Shown here: piece after piece, positions 24,795-37,487 of the stretch
Layout: the number at the start of each line of letters is the position of its first letter
How positions within the stretch are numbered: the stretch's first letter is position 1
Assembly: GCA_025201365.1 (NCBI GenBank)
Contig: JAIXMF010000028.1
Location: forward strand, 19,914 to 83,913
Length of the DNA: 64,000 nt
Source: Syncephalis plumigaleata
Taxonomy: Eukaryota; Zoopagomycota; Zoopagomycetes; Zoopagales; Piptocephalidaceae
Reading direction: 5' to 3'
Notes under the pieces: model-generated
Seen by the model: only the letters and a program-made list of their open reading frames with translations
The model's database searches: none
What the model was told of the DNA's origin: nothing
Translations under genes and position numbers: made by a program

Positions 24795-26005
24795 TTAGTT
24801 ATATGGATGCATAGCAGTAGTAATGACGTGTCCATTGTTATTGTTCACAACAAGTTGGCATCGATTGCATAGACATTCCGGTTGATCAGATCGATAGCTC
24901 CAACATCTAGGACATTTATGTCGTGCCGATAAACGTAGGATCATTTGGCCAGATGCACCATTCATAGTGTCTATTACGTTGTCGATTAATAGTCATTATC
25001 ATGACACACTCATACTGCATACTTCATACTTACTTGGTAATGATATCGTTTCACTAATAAGGACAGTGTCATTTATCGTGGTTAATGTTGACTGTGCAGC
25101 AACATTAACCGATGCATATAGGAACAGTTCAGGTAGTTGCGATGCTAATGCATATTGCTTAATAAACTATATACGAGCAATATCACTATCGCTATTATTA
25201 CTACTACTGTCTTACCGTATTTATGTAGCAATTGGCCTAGTGGAGACATTGCACTGTCTTCTAGTTCTAGTGTCAGATCGATTTGCGCGCTTGTCTTGAT
25301 TCCCCTGTCATTCAATGATATATTTACAAATATCATTTGGTATACTGCAGATAGCGCTTACTTGGCCTGTCTCATCTTCTCGACTAGCTGGTAGTACCGA
25401 CTACGAAGGTGTCGTAGCACTGTCCAATCTTGCTCCAAAGCAGTATTATGCCAATGATCATCCTATTCATTGCCAATGCTCGAGTGTTAGACCACACATA
25501 GCTCAGTGATTGCAAGTGTTTACCAGAGATATCCATACCAACTGGAATACGCTATCAAGTGGTGTCGACCAAGTTGACGAGGAAAAAGGCTGAATCTCCT
25601 CGGCTAAATGACAAGTAATTGGTGCGAGTGCGCGTGTGTACACCTCAATTATCTATGCGGCATTCCTTGCTTAGCTACAATTGCATATCAAGTATCCAGG
25701 GCTTCTTACGCGGTATACAGCAGTCTGTGCCGACCTTCGTGCCAACGATAATTTGTCGTCAACGTAAAGCCGCTCCTTGATAGATTCAAAGTAGAACGCC
25801 GATGGTTGTGAGTTGATAAAGCGATTCAATTCTTGAATAACTGCAATAAACAAGGCAGATATTAGTTCTACCGTTGCGTATGCTATTCACACTTCTTATC
25901 GACATGCCTTTATTGAACGAGAATACTTGGTGAGCATTGCTAATTAACGTGGCAGAACAATGTAGTTCATGTAAAGTGTATTGGTCTATCAAGTAACGAT
26001 GAGAA
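24795..26005 (-). pseudogene. Isoleucyl-tRNA synthetase C-terminal fragment (mitochondrial type)
   Basis: Isoleucyl-tRNA synthetase charges tRNA-Ile. Reading right to left, the anticodon-binding domain is visible: YTLHELHCSATLISNAHQVF, then VIQELNRFINSQPSAFYF with IKERLYVDD and RRSAQTAVYR, then VYTRALAPITCHLAEEI, then DWTVLRHLRSRYYQLVEKMR. After IKTSAQIDLTLELEDS, the last exon carries the C-terminal zinc site HKCPRCWSY...ECLCNRC (about 24850-24920) and a stop at 24795. The zinc finger points to the bacterial/organellar type. The catalytic HIGH/KMSKS half is absent; homology stops near 26005 beside repeat DNA. Several exon junctions look intact, one is unclear. Confidence 0.82.
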
Positions 26006-27319
26006 TGCAAAAAGGTTGACGTAATCAATATGCGCATTATTGCATATAAGTAGCAACGAGTGAACAAATAGAATACAAGATAAACAATATAATAAACAAG
26101 CAGTAATTAGTAGAATGACTGACTTGTCACGAATGAGCAAGGAATGAGCAAGGAAGGGTGCATGAACACGTATGCCAGTTTATTTGAAGAAGCAGTGTAT
26201 GCTTGTAGGTCAATAGAGTATGTAGATGGCAGTAAACAAATAAAATACAAATAAAAGCATGACGTAATAGTGGCATACAAACAGATGACGGAAAAGAGTG
26301 GTAAAAGTGAAAGGTGCATATTACAACGAGAGCAGTGAACGCTTAAACATTGATAAATAAGCAGGGCAGTGATAGAAAACAAAGGACTAGAACGAACAAT
26401 AAACAATGCTTATTGGTATAGTAATAATAACGACAAGTGAGCATGTAGATAGTTTAGAGGAAGAGGAAGAGAACAAAGAGATAAATAAAAGTCATAGAGA
26501 TAGTATGGCAGAATAGCTGCTATTGGGAATGTGTATGTTAAAGTGAAAGAGGAAGTAAGTGGAATGCGAATGACACGAAGAAGACGCGTATTACTGAGAA
26601 AGGAAAAGGAATAACTAGCATATAGTCAAGAGGAAGTAGACGCGTGTTGTTTACTGACAAGTGGAATGTAGTTGACACAAAGAAGGCAATTACTGTTTAA
26701 TGATAAGGGAAATGACAAGGGAAATGAGGTTGACACGAAGAAGAGAGTATGTGAAAGAAGTCAACGACAAGTGGAATGTAGTCAAGACTAAGAAGGCAGC
26801 ATCGGTAAAGAAGTAAAGGGAAACAACAATGAAATGGATACTTGGAAATGGATCAGTACATCATTAATGTCATTAGACACTAGTAACGAACATGTCAATT
26901 AGTATTAGTATTTATTGATTACTAGTAATAGACGAATAAACTAAATATATACTTATTATTGAGCATTTTTGAATGGTTCTATTTGAATGACAATGCATTG
27001 CGTTGTGTATTTGACTCATGTATAGATTAATTACAATAAAGATATTGCTACAATGATGTCAGCATAATGACGTGACATGCCGTAATGTGTTAGTTGACGT
27101 ATAGATTAGCAATATCAATGTGGCATCTTAGTCATACAAACTACGAGAATTCACATATAAAACTGAAGCTATACAAGCAGCTAGTAGGTTAGAACATCTG
27201 CCCTTTACTGCTTTTATCGCGAAGCATATTGGTTACAATCTTACTCACCTTTTTTTAGTTATATAAAAATTACCATTAAAGCTAAGTTCAAAGAGGGTAG
27301 TCAGCGCGTTTGTAATGCT
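26006..27319. other. Intergenic with inverted repeat copy 3
   Basis: No gene is supported. Positions of about 26110-26945 are the reverse-strand copy of the dispersed repeat. The rest is AT-rich sequence. Confidence 0.5.
26110..26945 (-). repeat. Dispersed repeat, copy 3 (inverted)
   Basis: Reverse complement of copy 1 over its full extent, including the 5' block ending CTATTACTAGTAATCAATAA. It extends further than copy 1 toward 26110. Copies 1 and 3 face each other across about 14 kb. Confidence 0.7.
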
Positions 27320-28370
27320 ATGGTGGAGTGCGCTTTTGCGTTAGTTACTGGCGTCACTGGAAAGCGTGGTAACACGCCTATCAGTACCGCCACCAACGGC
27401 GACATTATCGTCGTTGGAATTAAGAACAGAGCCAGCAGCGCTGGTTGCGGTTACGGCTGCAGCAATGGCTTTCAGACTATAGCTGCATCGCCATCATCTC
27501 CGCCACCACAATTTTCTCCCCTCAATTTTTCCACTATGTTGGCAACAACATCTAGTGTAATTAAACCGTATATATTTGATACGGAAGCGCAAATACATTA
27601 GTCGGTAGAACGTATGTTACCATGACTAACTGCACCAAAATACGGCTCGCGCAGAGTTAAGCGCTTTTATTCCAACCCTATAGATTGGTCATCAACCAAT
27701 TTATTAGCGGTTGGAACTAAAGAACACGTAAGCGTGGTGAATACTACCACAGGTGCTGATACCAATTGGGGTGAAATATGCTTAAATAATCCAATAATAA
27801 TATCTTTTCGTGTATGTTTAATCACTCTTTATTCGCACTATCCTACCGCATTTTAATTGTATCTTTTATTCATATCTCCACATCCCAATCCCTTCATTTA
27901 TTATGTTATGTCCTATTAGCACAGATACATTTGTATCAATGTGCTAACTTACTGATCCTTCGTATGTGTCTCAGCTGGTATATCGCGAACACTACGACAA
28001 TGTGTATATGGCCATTTATTACAGATGGCCTTATACACATTGTCGTAGCACCCACTGCTTAGTATTATTACGTTAATATTCAGCAGTATAGCGGTATATT
28101 GTCGCAAGGCTATCCAGTTGCTTCAACATAACATTCCGTATCCACCGTAGAGGCGGTGGCTACGTCTGTAGATATGATGGGGACATAACATATTTATTGC
28201 TTTATTCATTCATTCATTCATAATTATCAATTACAGGTAAGTTCATTTATTGAAATACACTAACAATATTACAATTAGAACATCCAAATGCCAATGATAT
28301 TGGCTGCATACTATTTCCATTCTATTCGGTAAGTTGACATTTCTATTCATTGCTAATACAAGTGACAATA
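27320..28370 (+). other. Possible degenerate gene with WD40-like segment
   Basis: An open frame at 27320-27600 is Ala/Ser/Pro-rich and unrecognised. At about 27660-27790 a different frame reads RFYSNPIDWSSTNLLAVGTK and EHVSVVN, which resembles a WD40 repeat strand. At 28280-28330 an exon-like block encodes HPNANDIGCILFPFYS between a TTAG acceptor and a GTAAGT donor. Frames do not join into one model and strong hairpins lie between the blocks. A broken WD-repeat gene is possible; confidence is low. Confidence 0.3.
27992..28048. repeat. Long near-perfect hairpin
   Basis: A 24-nt arm starting CTACGACAATGTGTATA (27992-28015) pairs with 28025-28048 with one mismatch and a 9-nt loop. About 45 bases upstream a second hairpin (27916-27947) pairs TTAGCACA with TGTGCTAA and GATACA with TGTATC. 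Confidence 0.85.
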
Positions 28371-31300
28371 TCCAGACAATATGTACTAATTCCCATTCTA
28401 AATGTCAATCAACTAATATTCAACAATAACGACAATATACCGGAATAATCAACCATGCTAATGCTTACTGCCAACACTCATTGCCATCCATCATTGACAA
28501 GTATCCACTAGCAACATGAATAAACATGAATCATTTTGATCTATATCGACATGTCATTATTGTATACCCTTCTATCTCATTATTGCTTCATTACCTTCTA
28601 CTTGCCAGAACGACATTGTATCTTAGTCCGCTCATTCCTCTCTTTCATCCAGCATCAATCATTTCATACACTCATTCCATTCTACTATTCTGGCATTTTA
28701 TCAGTGATGCAAGTCATTTATTCCATTCTACTACCATCATACACATACCAATAAAGACAAGCTGTCCATTGCTTCATACCGTTCAGAATGTATCATTATT
28801 CTCTATTATTTCGTAATAATCCAAATAATCATACATGTATTGGTACAAGGCAAGAGCATCAAGTAAATACGGCAATTCCGTTTATTAATACATAATCATG
28901 TTACATAAATATAAATAATGGTATGGCCATTTATTGAATAGCCATGTGACGTAGATCATCATTACCCGTTCACGCTGTATGTGATAAATACGAAGTACAC
29001 TCTTATGTAGCTTACTAACTAATGGCATGTCATTTTATTTATTGAATGTCCAGCGTCTTCTTTAGCTTAACAATCAATGCCCATTCCTCCTTGGACACAT
29101 CGTTACGGAAGCTTTCCTTAAGGATATCAATTGATTGACGAGATATCTAATAGCATGACGATTAATACTCTAGTCATGCTATCCATTAGTACAGCAATAG
29201 TCGTGCCGCGCTTACCTTGCTGTATAGTTCATTCTGTTCTGTAAAGTGACGGCCTACCATCTTCGGTGTTTCATAGACGGGACATTCAATCTTAACGGCA
29301 ACACCCGCGGTAGCTTGTCCCTTCTTTACGAGGTCGACACTCTTGTGATTCTGCTCGATACTGGTCACCTTACCGAGCGTGATAATTTCCCTCTCCTTCG
29401 TCTCGGGATCCGTGTTAATCACGCAGATCGGTGTACCGGGACGGAGACTACCCTCTACCACGTCGACACCCAAAACGATTGGATCACGCTTGTTGAATAC
29501 ACAACCGGGCACGATCTTTAGTACGCAAGGGAAGACCGCTTCAGGTGCTTGATCCTTGCGTTTTTGTTCCATAATTTCCTAAATAACATAACACAATGAA
29601 ATCATCTATATTAGTTCATCATCATCGTTGCTAATCACTTGTTATGCTATGTGCACTAGTAGGTTTACCTTATTGTATGCCATAAATTGATCGAATAGAT
29701 GGTAGATGATATCGGCGGTAAATATACGTATGCCCATTTCATCTGCCAACTCTTGCGCATCCCTGTCGACCTTGACATCAAAGCATAGCATTACCGCGAA
29801 TTCCTTGGCTCGTTCCAACATGGTCGAGCAGCGAATAATGTCACGCTTATGCACGGGACCAATGTTAATGCCGGACACGGGAATCTTTGATACTCGCAGG
29901 AATTCCAGCAATGCTTCCAGTGAACCGATAGTCGATGCTTGTACACAAACACCGCGACCACTTTTGTCGACCGATTTTAACAAGGTTTGCAGATCGGACA
30001 TGACCTCGTCCATTAGATCGTCTTCATCGTCATCCGGACCAACCACCATGAGACGGGAGCCGGCAATGGTCTTTTCTAGTTCTGGCGCGCAAATCTTAAC
30101 ACCCATGGCGGCTTTAATGGTCTTGTGATGCACGTAGGCCGACTATCATCATTGTATATTTACAGGTAAGCTGATGCTACTAACCAAGACACTATTGCTT
30201 GTCTCCCTTACCTTAACTCGTAATTCCCGTAATGGTTGCGGCGTAAGCAGTGCTCGGACATTGGTGACGATAGGTCCGTTCAAGCCGCATACTACAATAC
30301 GGTCACCTTCGTTCAACACGCCATTCGACAATACAACATCAATGGTGGTTCCGAGGCCTTCTATCACCTTTACTTCCAATACTGTGCACTCCAGTTCCGA
30401 CAAATACATTAGCTTGTCGTTCATACGCGTTTGAGTTAGTTGCACCAGCAGGTTAAGTAAATCGGGAATACCCTCGCCTGTAATGGCTGAAGTTGGCACG
30501 AGCGACACATTACGGCCAAGATTCTTATTCTCATAGTAAAGACACGAGTTGAGACCCTAATCGTATCGTATCGTATCATATCGTATCGCAGGGGATAGAA
30601 TGATTCATTAGTGTTACATTTATAATAGCTGACGGCTAGACTCACCTGTTCAGCGAATTCCAATATGACTTTTTTGGTACGATCCTCAAATTCCCGTTGT
30701 GCGTGTTGCTTTTGTTTACTAAGCGAGTCGCGGAACGCATTGTTCGGAATTGGTTTCCAGTCGTAGACACGATCAATCTATACGAACGATATCGTTGCAC
30801 ATTATTACTAGTTGTTCCGTTTGTATATTCCTCGCTGTGTACAAACCTTGTTGAGTGCAACAATAAATGGTGTTTTACGATCACGCAATAGACGTAATGA
30901 CTCGAGTGTTTGTGGCTCCAAACCGTGCTACATAATAATAGTGCAAATGAATGAATCAATCAGCTAATGTATTCATGTACTCCATTTGCGTTATCTCAAT
31001 CTACTTACCACAATATCTACAACGAGAATGGCGATATTACACAGCGATGAACCACGAGATCGTAGATTAGTGAATGACTCGTGACCTGGCGTGTCGATGA
31101 CCAATAGACCAGGCAGTTTGTATTCAATTCTGATGTCCTATAAGTAAACGAGCATTAATAACTATAGACTAGTGGATCGGTGGCAATATCGAATTACCTC
31201 GGGTAAGCATTCCGTCTTTTGTTTAACCGCATCAATCGGGAAGTAGGTGGCACCAATTTGTTGGGTAATACCACCAGCTTCACCTTCTTGAACATTAGTT

Positions 31301-31495
31301 TGTCGGATCTATATGAAATAATGGTTAGCATTGGTAATAGCTAATCAAATAATGCGCACCTTATCCAATAGCTTGGTTTTACCCGTATCTACGTGACCAA
31401 GAATACAGCAAATGGGCGAGCGAAGATCATCCTTTGACCGGGCAGCAAGTGCTTCCTCCATACGTTTCTATCGTCATCAACATAGACGATAAGTC
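28371..31495 (-). repeat. Inverted duplication A, right arm
   Basis: Reverse complement of 13249-16376. It contains eIF5B from the exon with the G1 motif to the stop, plus the downstream spacer. Confidence 0.9.
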
Positions 31496-33248
31496 AATTT
31501 AACTTGCATGTAACTACATCACACGCTTACCTGACGACGTTCTGCTGCTTGTTTCTTTCGCTCTAATGCTTGCTTCTGAACCGCCGTAAGTTCCTCGTCC
31601 TCGCTATCTTCCTCGCTGTCCTCCTCGCTGTCTTCTTCACTCTCTTCCTCGCTTTCCGTCTCTGGTTTCTTCACTGCTGCATTTACGTTTACTATTAGTC
31701 ATCACCACCACCATACTGATCATTATTTAGCATATACTTGCCTGTCTTCTTAGTTTCCTGCTTCTTTATTTCCTGCTTCTTCACTTCTTGCTTCTTCACA
31801 ACCTTTTCCTCTTCCTCTTCTGATTCATCATCCCATGCAGCCTTTACATCCTCCTCTTCGGACTCGTCTTCCCAGGATGCCTTTTCCTTTCCTGCTACTT
31901 CAGCTTCCTCCTCGCTTTCTTGCTCCCATGATTCCTTCTCTTTATATGCTAATTGTTAGTTACATAATAACAATATCATTGCCTCATACTACTTACCGTT
32001 CTTGGCTTCCTTTTCTTCCTCTTCCTTCTTGGCCTTCTTCAATGCCTCCTCTTCTGCCGCTTTCTTCTTGCGTGCCTCCTCTTCCTCTTCCTTCTTCTTT
32101 TTCAATGCATCATCACCTTCACTCGACTTCTCCTTTTGCGGCTTCTTCTTCTTATTGCTATATACCACTCGCTTCTTGGTAGACTCAGCCTCCTTGTTCT
32201 CTAGCGCACTAGCAGATATCATGCCCGATGCTAATAATTGCTCGCGTAGTTGCTCGGCCTTTCGTTGCTTTTCTTTTTCCGCCTTGCTAAGCAATTTGCC
32301 CTCCTTACGCAGTTGCTCTCGTTTCAACTAATGTATCAATGCTTAGTTTTCCGCGTTTAATGCCATTGTCGCATCTAGCAACATCCTACCTTCTTCTCTT
32401 CTCGTTTACGTTCTGCAGCTTCGGCCGCCAATCTCTCCTCCTCTTCAAGACGGCGCTCCTCCTCCTCGATACGTAGTCGTTCCTCTTCCGCTAGTCGACG
32501 CGCCTCCTCTTCGGCGGCACGTTGAGCCTCAAGCATTTTCTATTTATATATATGCAAAGCATTGAGCATTTAGTCTCTATCACTTTACTTGACTTTCCTT
32601 TAACTTACACGTAGCTTAGCAGGCACACCACCAGCCTTCTTCTTTCCTTTACCTTTGGCACCGCTGCTTGCATCCTCATCCACCTCAACTACCACAGGCT
32701 CTTCAACAACCGGCTGATTTTGCTTCTCTTTGTTGCCCTTGCCTCCTTGCTCTTTAGCCTTTTGTGCCGCTAATCGTTTCGCTTCTTTTTGTCTTTCCTT
32801 CTTTTCACGCTCCTTCTCCTTCTTCGACTTGATACGAATCTCGCCATCGTTATCGGCTGCGTTCTCACTAGCAGCTGGCGTTTGCTCCTGCTCCGGTTGT
32901 TGCTGTTGCTTCTTCTTGTTCTTCTTGGCTGCACGCGACGCTTGCGCCATCAAGCCATACTCTTCGTCATAATCGGGTTCTTCGCCAATTTCAAATCCCG
33001 TTTTAATTGCGGTTACCTCAACTGGTGCTGCTGCTGCTGCTGCGGGTGCTTCCCCCGCTGTCTCTGCAGCTTCCTGAGCAATAGCTTCTATATCCTGCTC
33101 GAATGCTTCATCCCTAGTTGTGATTCAATATATGTATCCATTGTATTTATTAGTAAGAGCGGCGATACATGTATACATATGTATAGATAGATATGACTTA
33201 CCAATAATCATCTTGGGCCTTCTTCTTTCCTGCCTTCTTTTTTGCCAT
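29039..33248 (-). CDS. eIF5B: eIF5B, translation initiation GTPase
   Basis: GTPase that joins the 60S subunit to the 48S initiation complex in the cytoplasm. The start at 33248 reads [17 protein letters not shown] long Lys/Glu-rich N-terminal region of about 500 residues spans several exons and is typical of eukaryotic eIF5B; a poly-Ala stretch lies near 33030. The GTPase domain begins in the exon near 31460 with [13 protein letters not shown] (G1). [13 protein letters not shown] (switch I), [15 protein letters not shown] (G3) and the split NKID (G4) follow, then domain II, domain III ([29 protein letters not shown]) and domain IV ([20 protein letters not shown]). The stop is at 29039. The reading frame is intact over about a dozen exons. 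Its 3' half is duplicated in inverted orientation at 13.2-15.7 kb, and this copy is the complete one. Confidence 0.95.
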
Positions 33249-33504
33249 TTTAACTTTCTGCTACTACTCTGCGATATAATAAACACTACTATGCAGTATT
33301 TGCTGGCTCCACGATCACGCTTGTATCGATCGTGATAGGATCAGGGAAATATCAAAAAAGAATAGAAGTGAAAAATTGCTAGGTCAAAACTGGAAAAAAA
33401 TAACTATACCGATATATTATGGTTAATGTGACAGCATCATGCGTACTATTCGTCGTGTAAAGTTTACCACCCGTTAGATTCGATAAACACTCTTTCATTT
33501 CCTT

Positions 33505-34307
33505 ATGGCAATACCGCTTGAATTAACTCGCGGGCTATCGCCGGCCGAGATCGAATTCATAGCTGAAAACGAACTGATTACCATTGAACCAATGGTACGA
33601 ACACAGTCACTGGAATTGATACAGGTAAGACGAGATAGATATACATCGATATCTATCAATACGATACTATATCTATAGCGTATACTATTGCTAGGGCACC
33701 TATGCACCGCTACAACCACAACCGCCTAAACTAACGCAAGTGCCTATATGGATGGCATTGGTACTTCGTAAACGCAATCAATGTCGAATTGTACCGCCAG
33801 ACTGGCTTACTGTTGGTAAGTAAGGAGAGGACCAGTAAAGATGATTTTATTCTTAATACTAGGTGAATCCATTAGAGTTCTTGAGTAAGAAGCTCGAAGA
33901 GGAGCAAGAGGATGCGCCATTCAGTGCACTACCCTTGAATTATATGGAAATTGGTCATTTGCTATTGGACAGGTATGTATATCACTAGTGTATTCATCGA
34001 TGCCACATGTATTGATCCGTTCTAAAGTGCCATGGAGGATATTCCACGATCAGCTATGGTACGTCGTTTACTAAAGGATTTACGAGAGATACGACAAGCA
34101 AAAGCACGACTAGGTCTCACGCTTATTAACGGCAATCATATGCAGGTAATCTACGAATAGTATATAAGCTATAGATTTATGAAATACCAAGTAACACACA
34201 CGCTATAATAGATGGATAATATTGGATGGATGGAGTTGAATGAGATTCGACCGTTCTTTACCAAAGCTTTCGAACAACTACAACAACTAGAACCGGAAGA
34301 ACAGTAG
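33505..34307 (+). CDS. PSF2: GINS complex subunit Psf2
   Basis: Psf2 is one of four GINS subunits that join Cdc45 and Mcm2-7 in the replicative helicase. ATG 33505 gives MAIPLELTRGLSPAEIEFIA and FIAENELITIEPM, the family's N-terminal signature. Later exons carry the GTYAPLQPQPPKLTQVPIWM block with ALVLRKRNQCRIVPPDWL, then LPLNYMEIGHLLLD, DIPRSAMVRRLLKDLREIRQ and the C-terminal MDNIGWMELNEIRPFFTKAF. The stop is at 34305. Four short introns with normal sites divide it. The length of about 190 residues fits the family. It lies divergently about 260 bases from the eIF5B start, so the two genes probably share a promoter region. Confidence 0.95.
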
Positions 34308-34686
34308 TAGTAATAGTAGCTTGCTTCGTATAAACGAACCACGACTCAATCGTTGTATCATGTAATGTTGATTCTACTATCAATAAAAATCATACCATTA
34401 CTTACTTGTAAGCTATGCCATTTACAGGTTTCTCCAACCAGTTAACGCTGTTTAACTTTTGCTGTTTATTAATAAATAGTTATGATTGTTAACATCATTA
34501 TCGTATTGCTATTATTATTGAGTAGCTGCCATGGTCCTAACAGGTTAGGGAGATGTTAGTGATTGTGATATCATGTATTACGATTAGTGATAATAAGTGA
34601 TAGCTATCGCTCATTATTAGTCAACAGAAACATATTACTCGCTCTAATGTGATCAATAGCAATATAGTATGGTTTATTGATGTTTG
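34308..34686. other. Convergent 3' spacer
   Basis: Space between the Psf2 stop and the end of the F-box-like gene. It contains the outer limit of inverted duplication B near 34612. No gene or structured element is seen. Confidence 0.4.
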
Positions 34687-36795
34687 TTATAGTTCACAAT
34701 ACTCTTGTATTGTGTACACATCGCCGTCATAGGAACTACTTATCATACCAAGCATTGTGTCAATTTTCAAATGCCCACCAGCGATAGGTGCTTCCAATTT
34801 ACGTATCATTTCTTTTGTATTGATGTCTACAAGCAATCGATTGTATACATGATTACGCTCTTTTGTAATAAAAACATAGAGATCTCCAATAAGATTTCTA
34901 GTGAAAATCGTACCCGGTAAATGCAATACTTGATCGTCATTGTAGGATAAGTCTGTCCATACTTTTGTCGGTTTGGAATCAAACATCGAATATCTGCATC
35001 CAGCTCTTAACAATGGAGCAAGTATATGCTGATCTGTCATAATATAACTATTACGTGGAGTATGGCTTTGACCATTGGATGCTACGCTATGCATTATGTA
35101 TGGGTTATAATCAGGATGACCACCAAATTCAATTATCATATACGAATCATATGAATTATACGGAATTGGCCATGCCGTCGGCATCTTCTCAGGTAGATGA
35201 AACCAGCCATTTCGCAATTGTACAACATGATTATTGCTCGAGAACTCGTATAATGCCCATTCAATACGATCTGTATCATCATCGTGGACTATTCTTACCG
35301 TGTATACTATTGCTGTATTGTTAGTTGTTTTATAGAAACATGTCGCATTCCATCTACCATCAATGCTTCCTGGACACGTGATACTATTATCTATATCGAA
35401 TACCATTATATCGTCTAAATATATTGATTATTAGTACTAACTATATTGCATTGTTGTATACTTACTACATATACAAATTGGCAAATCATCGGATGACTCG
35501 TATGATTCATGCACTAATAGTACCCATTTCCCCTCGATTGCCTTCACTTGATATTGTACTGAAACGTCGAATGTAGTGATAACACCACCATGCTTACAAG
35601 AAAGTATTTTTATATTATAGTTGGTATCACTTTTGATTGTCCTAGGAAATACAGCTATATAATGGTCACCCAGGACATAACTATGCTGAACTTCATTACC
35701 AGTATCCAGTGAAAAATGTTTGGCGATGTGGAAAATGTACTGCTATACACAATGTTATTGCTTGATCTAAGATTTGAATGTGGCAAGTATTGTAAAGTAT
35801 AATTATGGATTGACATTTTGTCTGGACGACCTTGCTGCGTTATAAATATACGATTATTATCAACATCTTCGCGATAATCTATTCCATCCCCGTCCTGTTC
35901 CATATCGATATTTGTGATATTGCATCGCCCATATCGCCAATTATTCTCGGTGCTCACTCGTCGACGATATGTGTTGTACCAGTCCACATTCTCTAGTAGA
36001 TCGGCTCGTTTATCCGATGTACATGGATTGTTGACATCCGTGCGTATACACCATAATACGAAATCCATTTCTTTAGCGTAATAGGCTCCCGATAGGAAAT
36101 CCCTATGGTAGCGTTCTTGCCATAATATTTGGTCATTTCGAATACTGCTTCTTAACGTGCGACAACATGCTGATAAACGCAATAATTCGATATGATCAAG
36201 TTGACTACGAAAGACACGCTGGTCATGAAATGGAAGAGTATTCAGACAAACTAGTAATCTACAAGACGAGTTGGAATTACTCGATATTTCAGTAGTAGTA
36301 GTAATAGTAGTAGTAGTAGCAGTAGTAGTAGACATAGTGGAATGGAATAAGAAAGGCGATATGGGGTAGAGAAATAGGATAACGTTATTTTAATCAAGAA
36401 TACACAAATAAATCATACGCAAGTGTGGATAATAATGAAGCATGGTGTTCAAGTCTTTCTCATTGACGAGATATCCTACTGTCACTTGTCATGTCTTCTT
36501 AATATGAGTACAATCTATAACAATATACTAATTCATTATTCTATTAGATGCACACATCAGAATTGTAAAGATGACATGAAAGGTAAAGGATTCGAGTATC
36601 GTGTATGGAATTGGGATATGGCAGCATGTCTGACCTTTATTCAGATTATTCTGTCTTTGCAATGGAAACGGTGTTCCAACACAATTACATCAAAGTGCCA
36701 TTACTTCTAAACGTTCAAGAAATGAAGGGCAAGGACAACAACTCATCCGTGATGGTTATCGCTATCACATCTTAATACGTAAGTTTTATCATTAA
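34612..36795 (-). repeat. Inverted duplication B, left arm (about 2.2 kb)
   Basis: Reverse complement of 45588-47781. It includes an F-box-like gene, its intron, its upstream region and an open stretch upstream (36423-36710) that is also conserved. The arms are nearly identical in coding parts and diverge toward the inner end near 36795. Confidence 0.9.
34687..36335 (-). pseudogene. F-box-like protein, frameshifted copy
   Basis: Copy of the gene at 46057-47706. ATG 36335 opens a Thr/Ser-rich start, then the F-box-like helices. Near 35690-35720 it carries one base fewer than the other copy, which moves the frame and ends translation at 35655. The second exon (35406-34687) remains open, differing by a handful of residues (for example CPGSIDGR against CSGNIDGR). 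It is either a pseudogene or an assembly indel. Confidence 0.8.
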
Positions 36796-37487
36796 GGGCC
36801 GTTATGTATTGGTTAAGCAACAGGTTAACTGCGCAAATTGGCTGGAAAAGTCCTGTATTACGAATTAGTCAGTCAGTCATTATTGCTATAATTCAATTCC
36901 ATTATAATAAACAATAAGCAGTATCTGTATAAGCATTCATTATTTGTCTATCATTGCTAATACATTAATGTATGATTTGTATCGACTAGCATGTCTACGT
37001 TCGATGGATCATTACATCAATGATAATGGAATGATGCACTGTCATCATCATGGTATGAGTTGATTTACATTTAACTATATTCGTATACATGATGTTCAAT
37101 ACAATCATTTCAATAGAACATAACCAGCCATGATGGTTGCAACAGGTGTACGCGTCATTATTGATGAAGTATTCTGAAATGATGATGATGTGTAGATTCA
37201 GACAATGATTCAGTGCACTAGTTAAATATTAATAAGCAATTATATTATATTGAAGAATACACTGCCATTGATGAATACTAAAGATTTGTCATAATGAGCA
37301 TGAAGATGCTAACATGAACACTAGAATACAAATTACAAATAAGCCTGTATACAAAAACTGATCGCTAAACAAAATATGGTACTGAATGATATTTTTGTAA
37401 TTTCGAATTGCTGCTATTGTAAATGTCCATGGAGTCATGTGGTAATACTCCATTCTATGCGTGGTTGTATATGGATCTTGAATTGGA
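36796..37487. other. Intergenic spacer
   Basis: AT-rich DNA between the inverted arm and the orphan gene. Possible splice-like pairs occur near 37110-37150, without a supported gene. Confidence 0.35.

Noticed and set aside
27992-28048. Hairpin as a bacterial-type terminator
   Set aside because: The genome is eukaryotic and no U-tract or upstream operon exists.
28225-28260. Zero-length exon (AG directly followed by GTAAGT), a possible recursive splice site
   Set aside because: A single occurrence in a poorly resolved region cannot be told from chance.
29246-30434. Long plus-strand frames opposite eIF5B
   Set aside because: They are antisense shadows of conserved eIF5B exons and recur identically opposite the left copy.
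31738-32972. Phe/Ser-rich plus-strand frames
   Set aside because: They are the complement of the Lys/Glu-rich N-terminal region of eIF5B.
36423-36710. 95-residue frame conserved in both arms of inverted duplication B
   Set aside because: Its conservation follows from the duplication itself; it overlaps the probable upstream region of the F-box-like genes and has no recognisable features.
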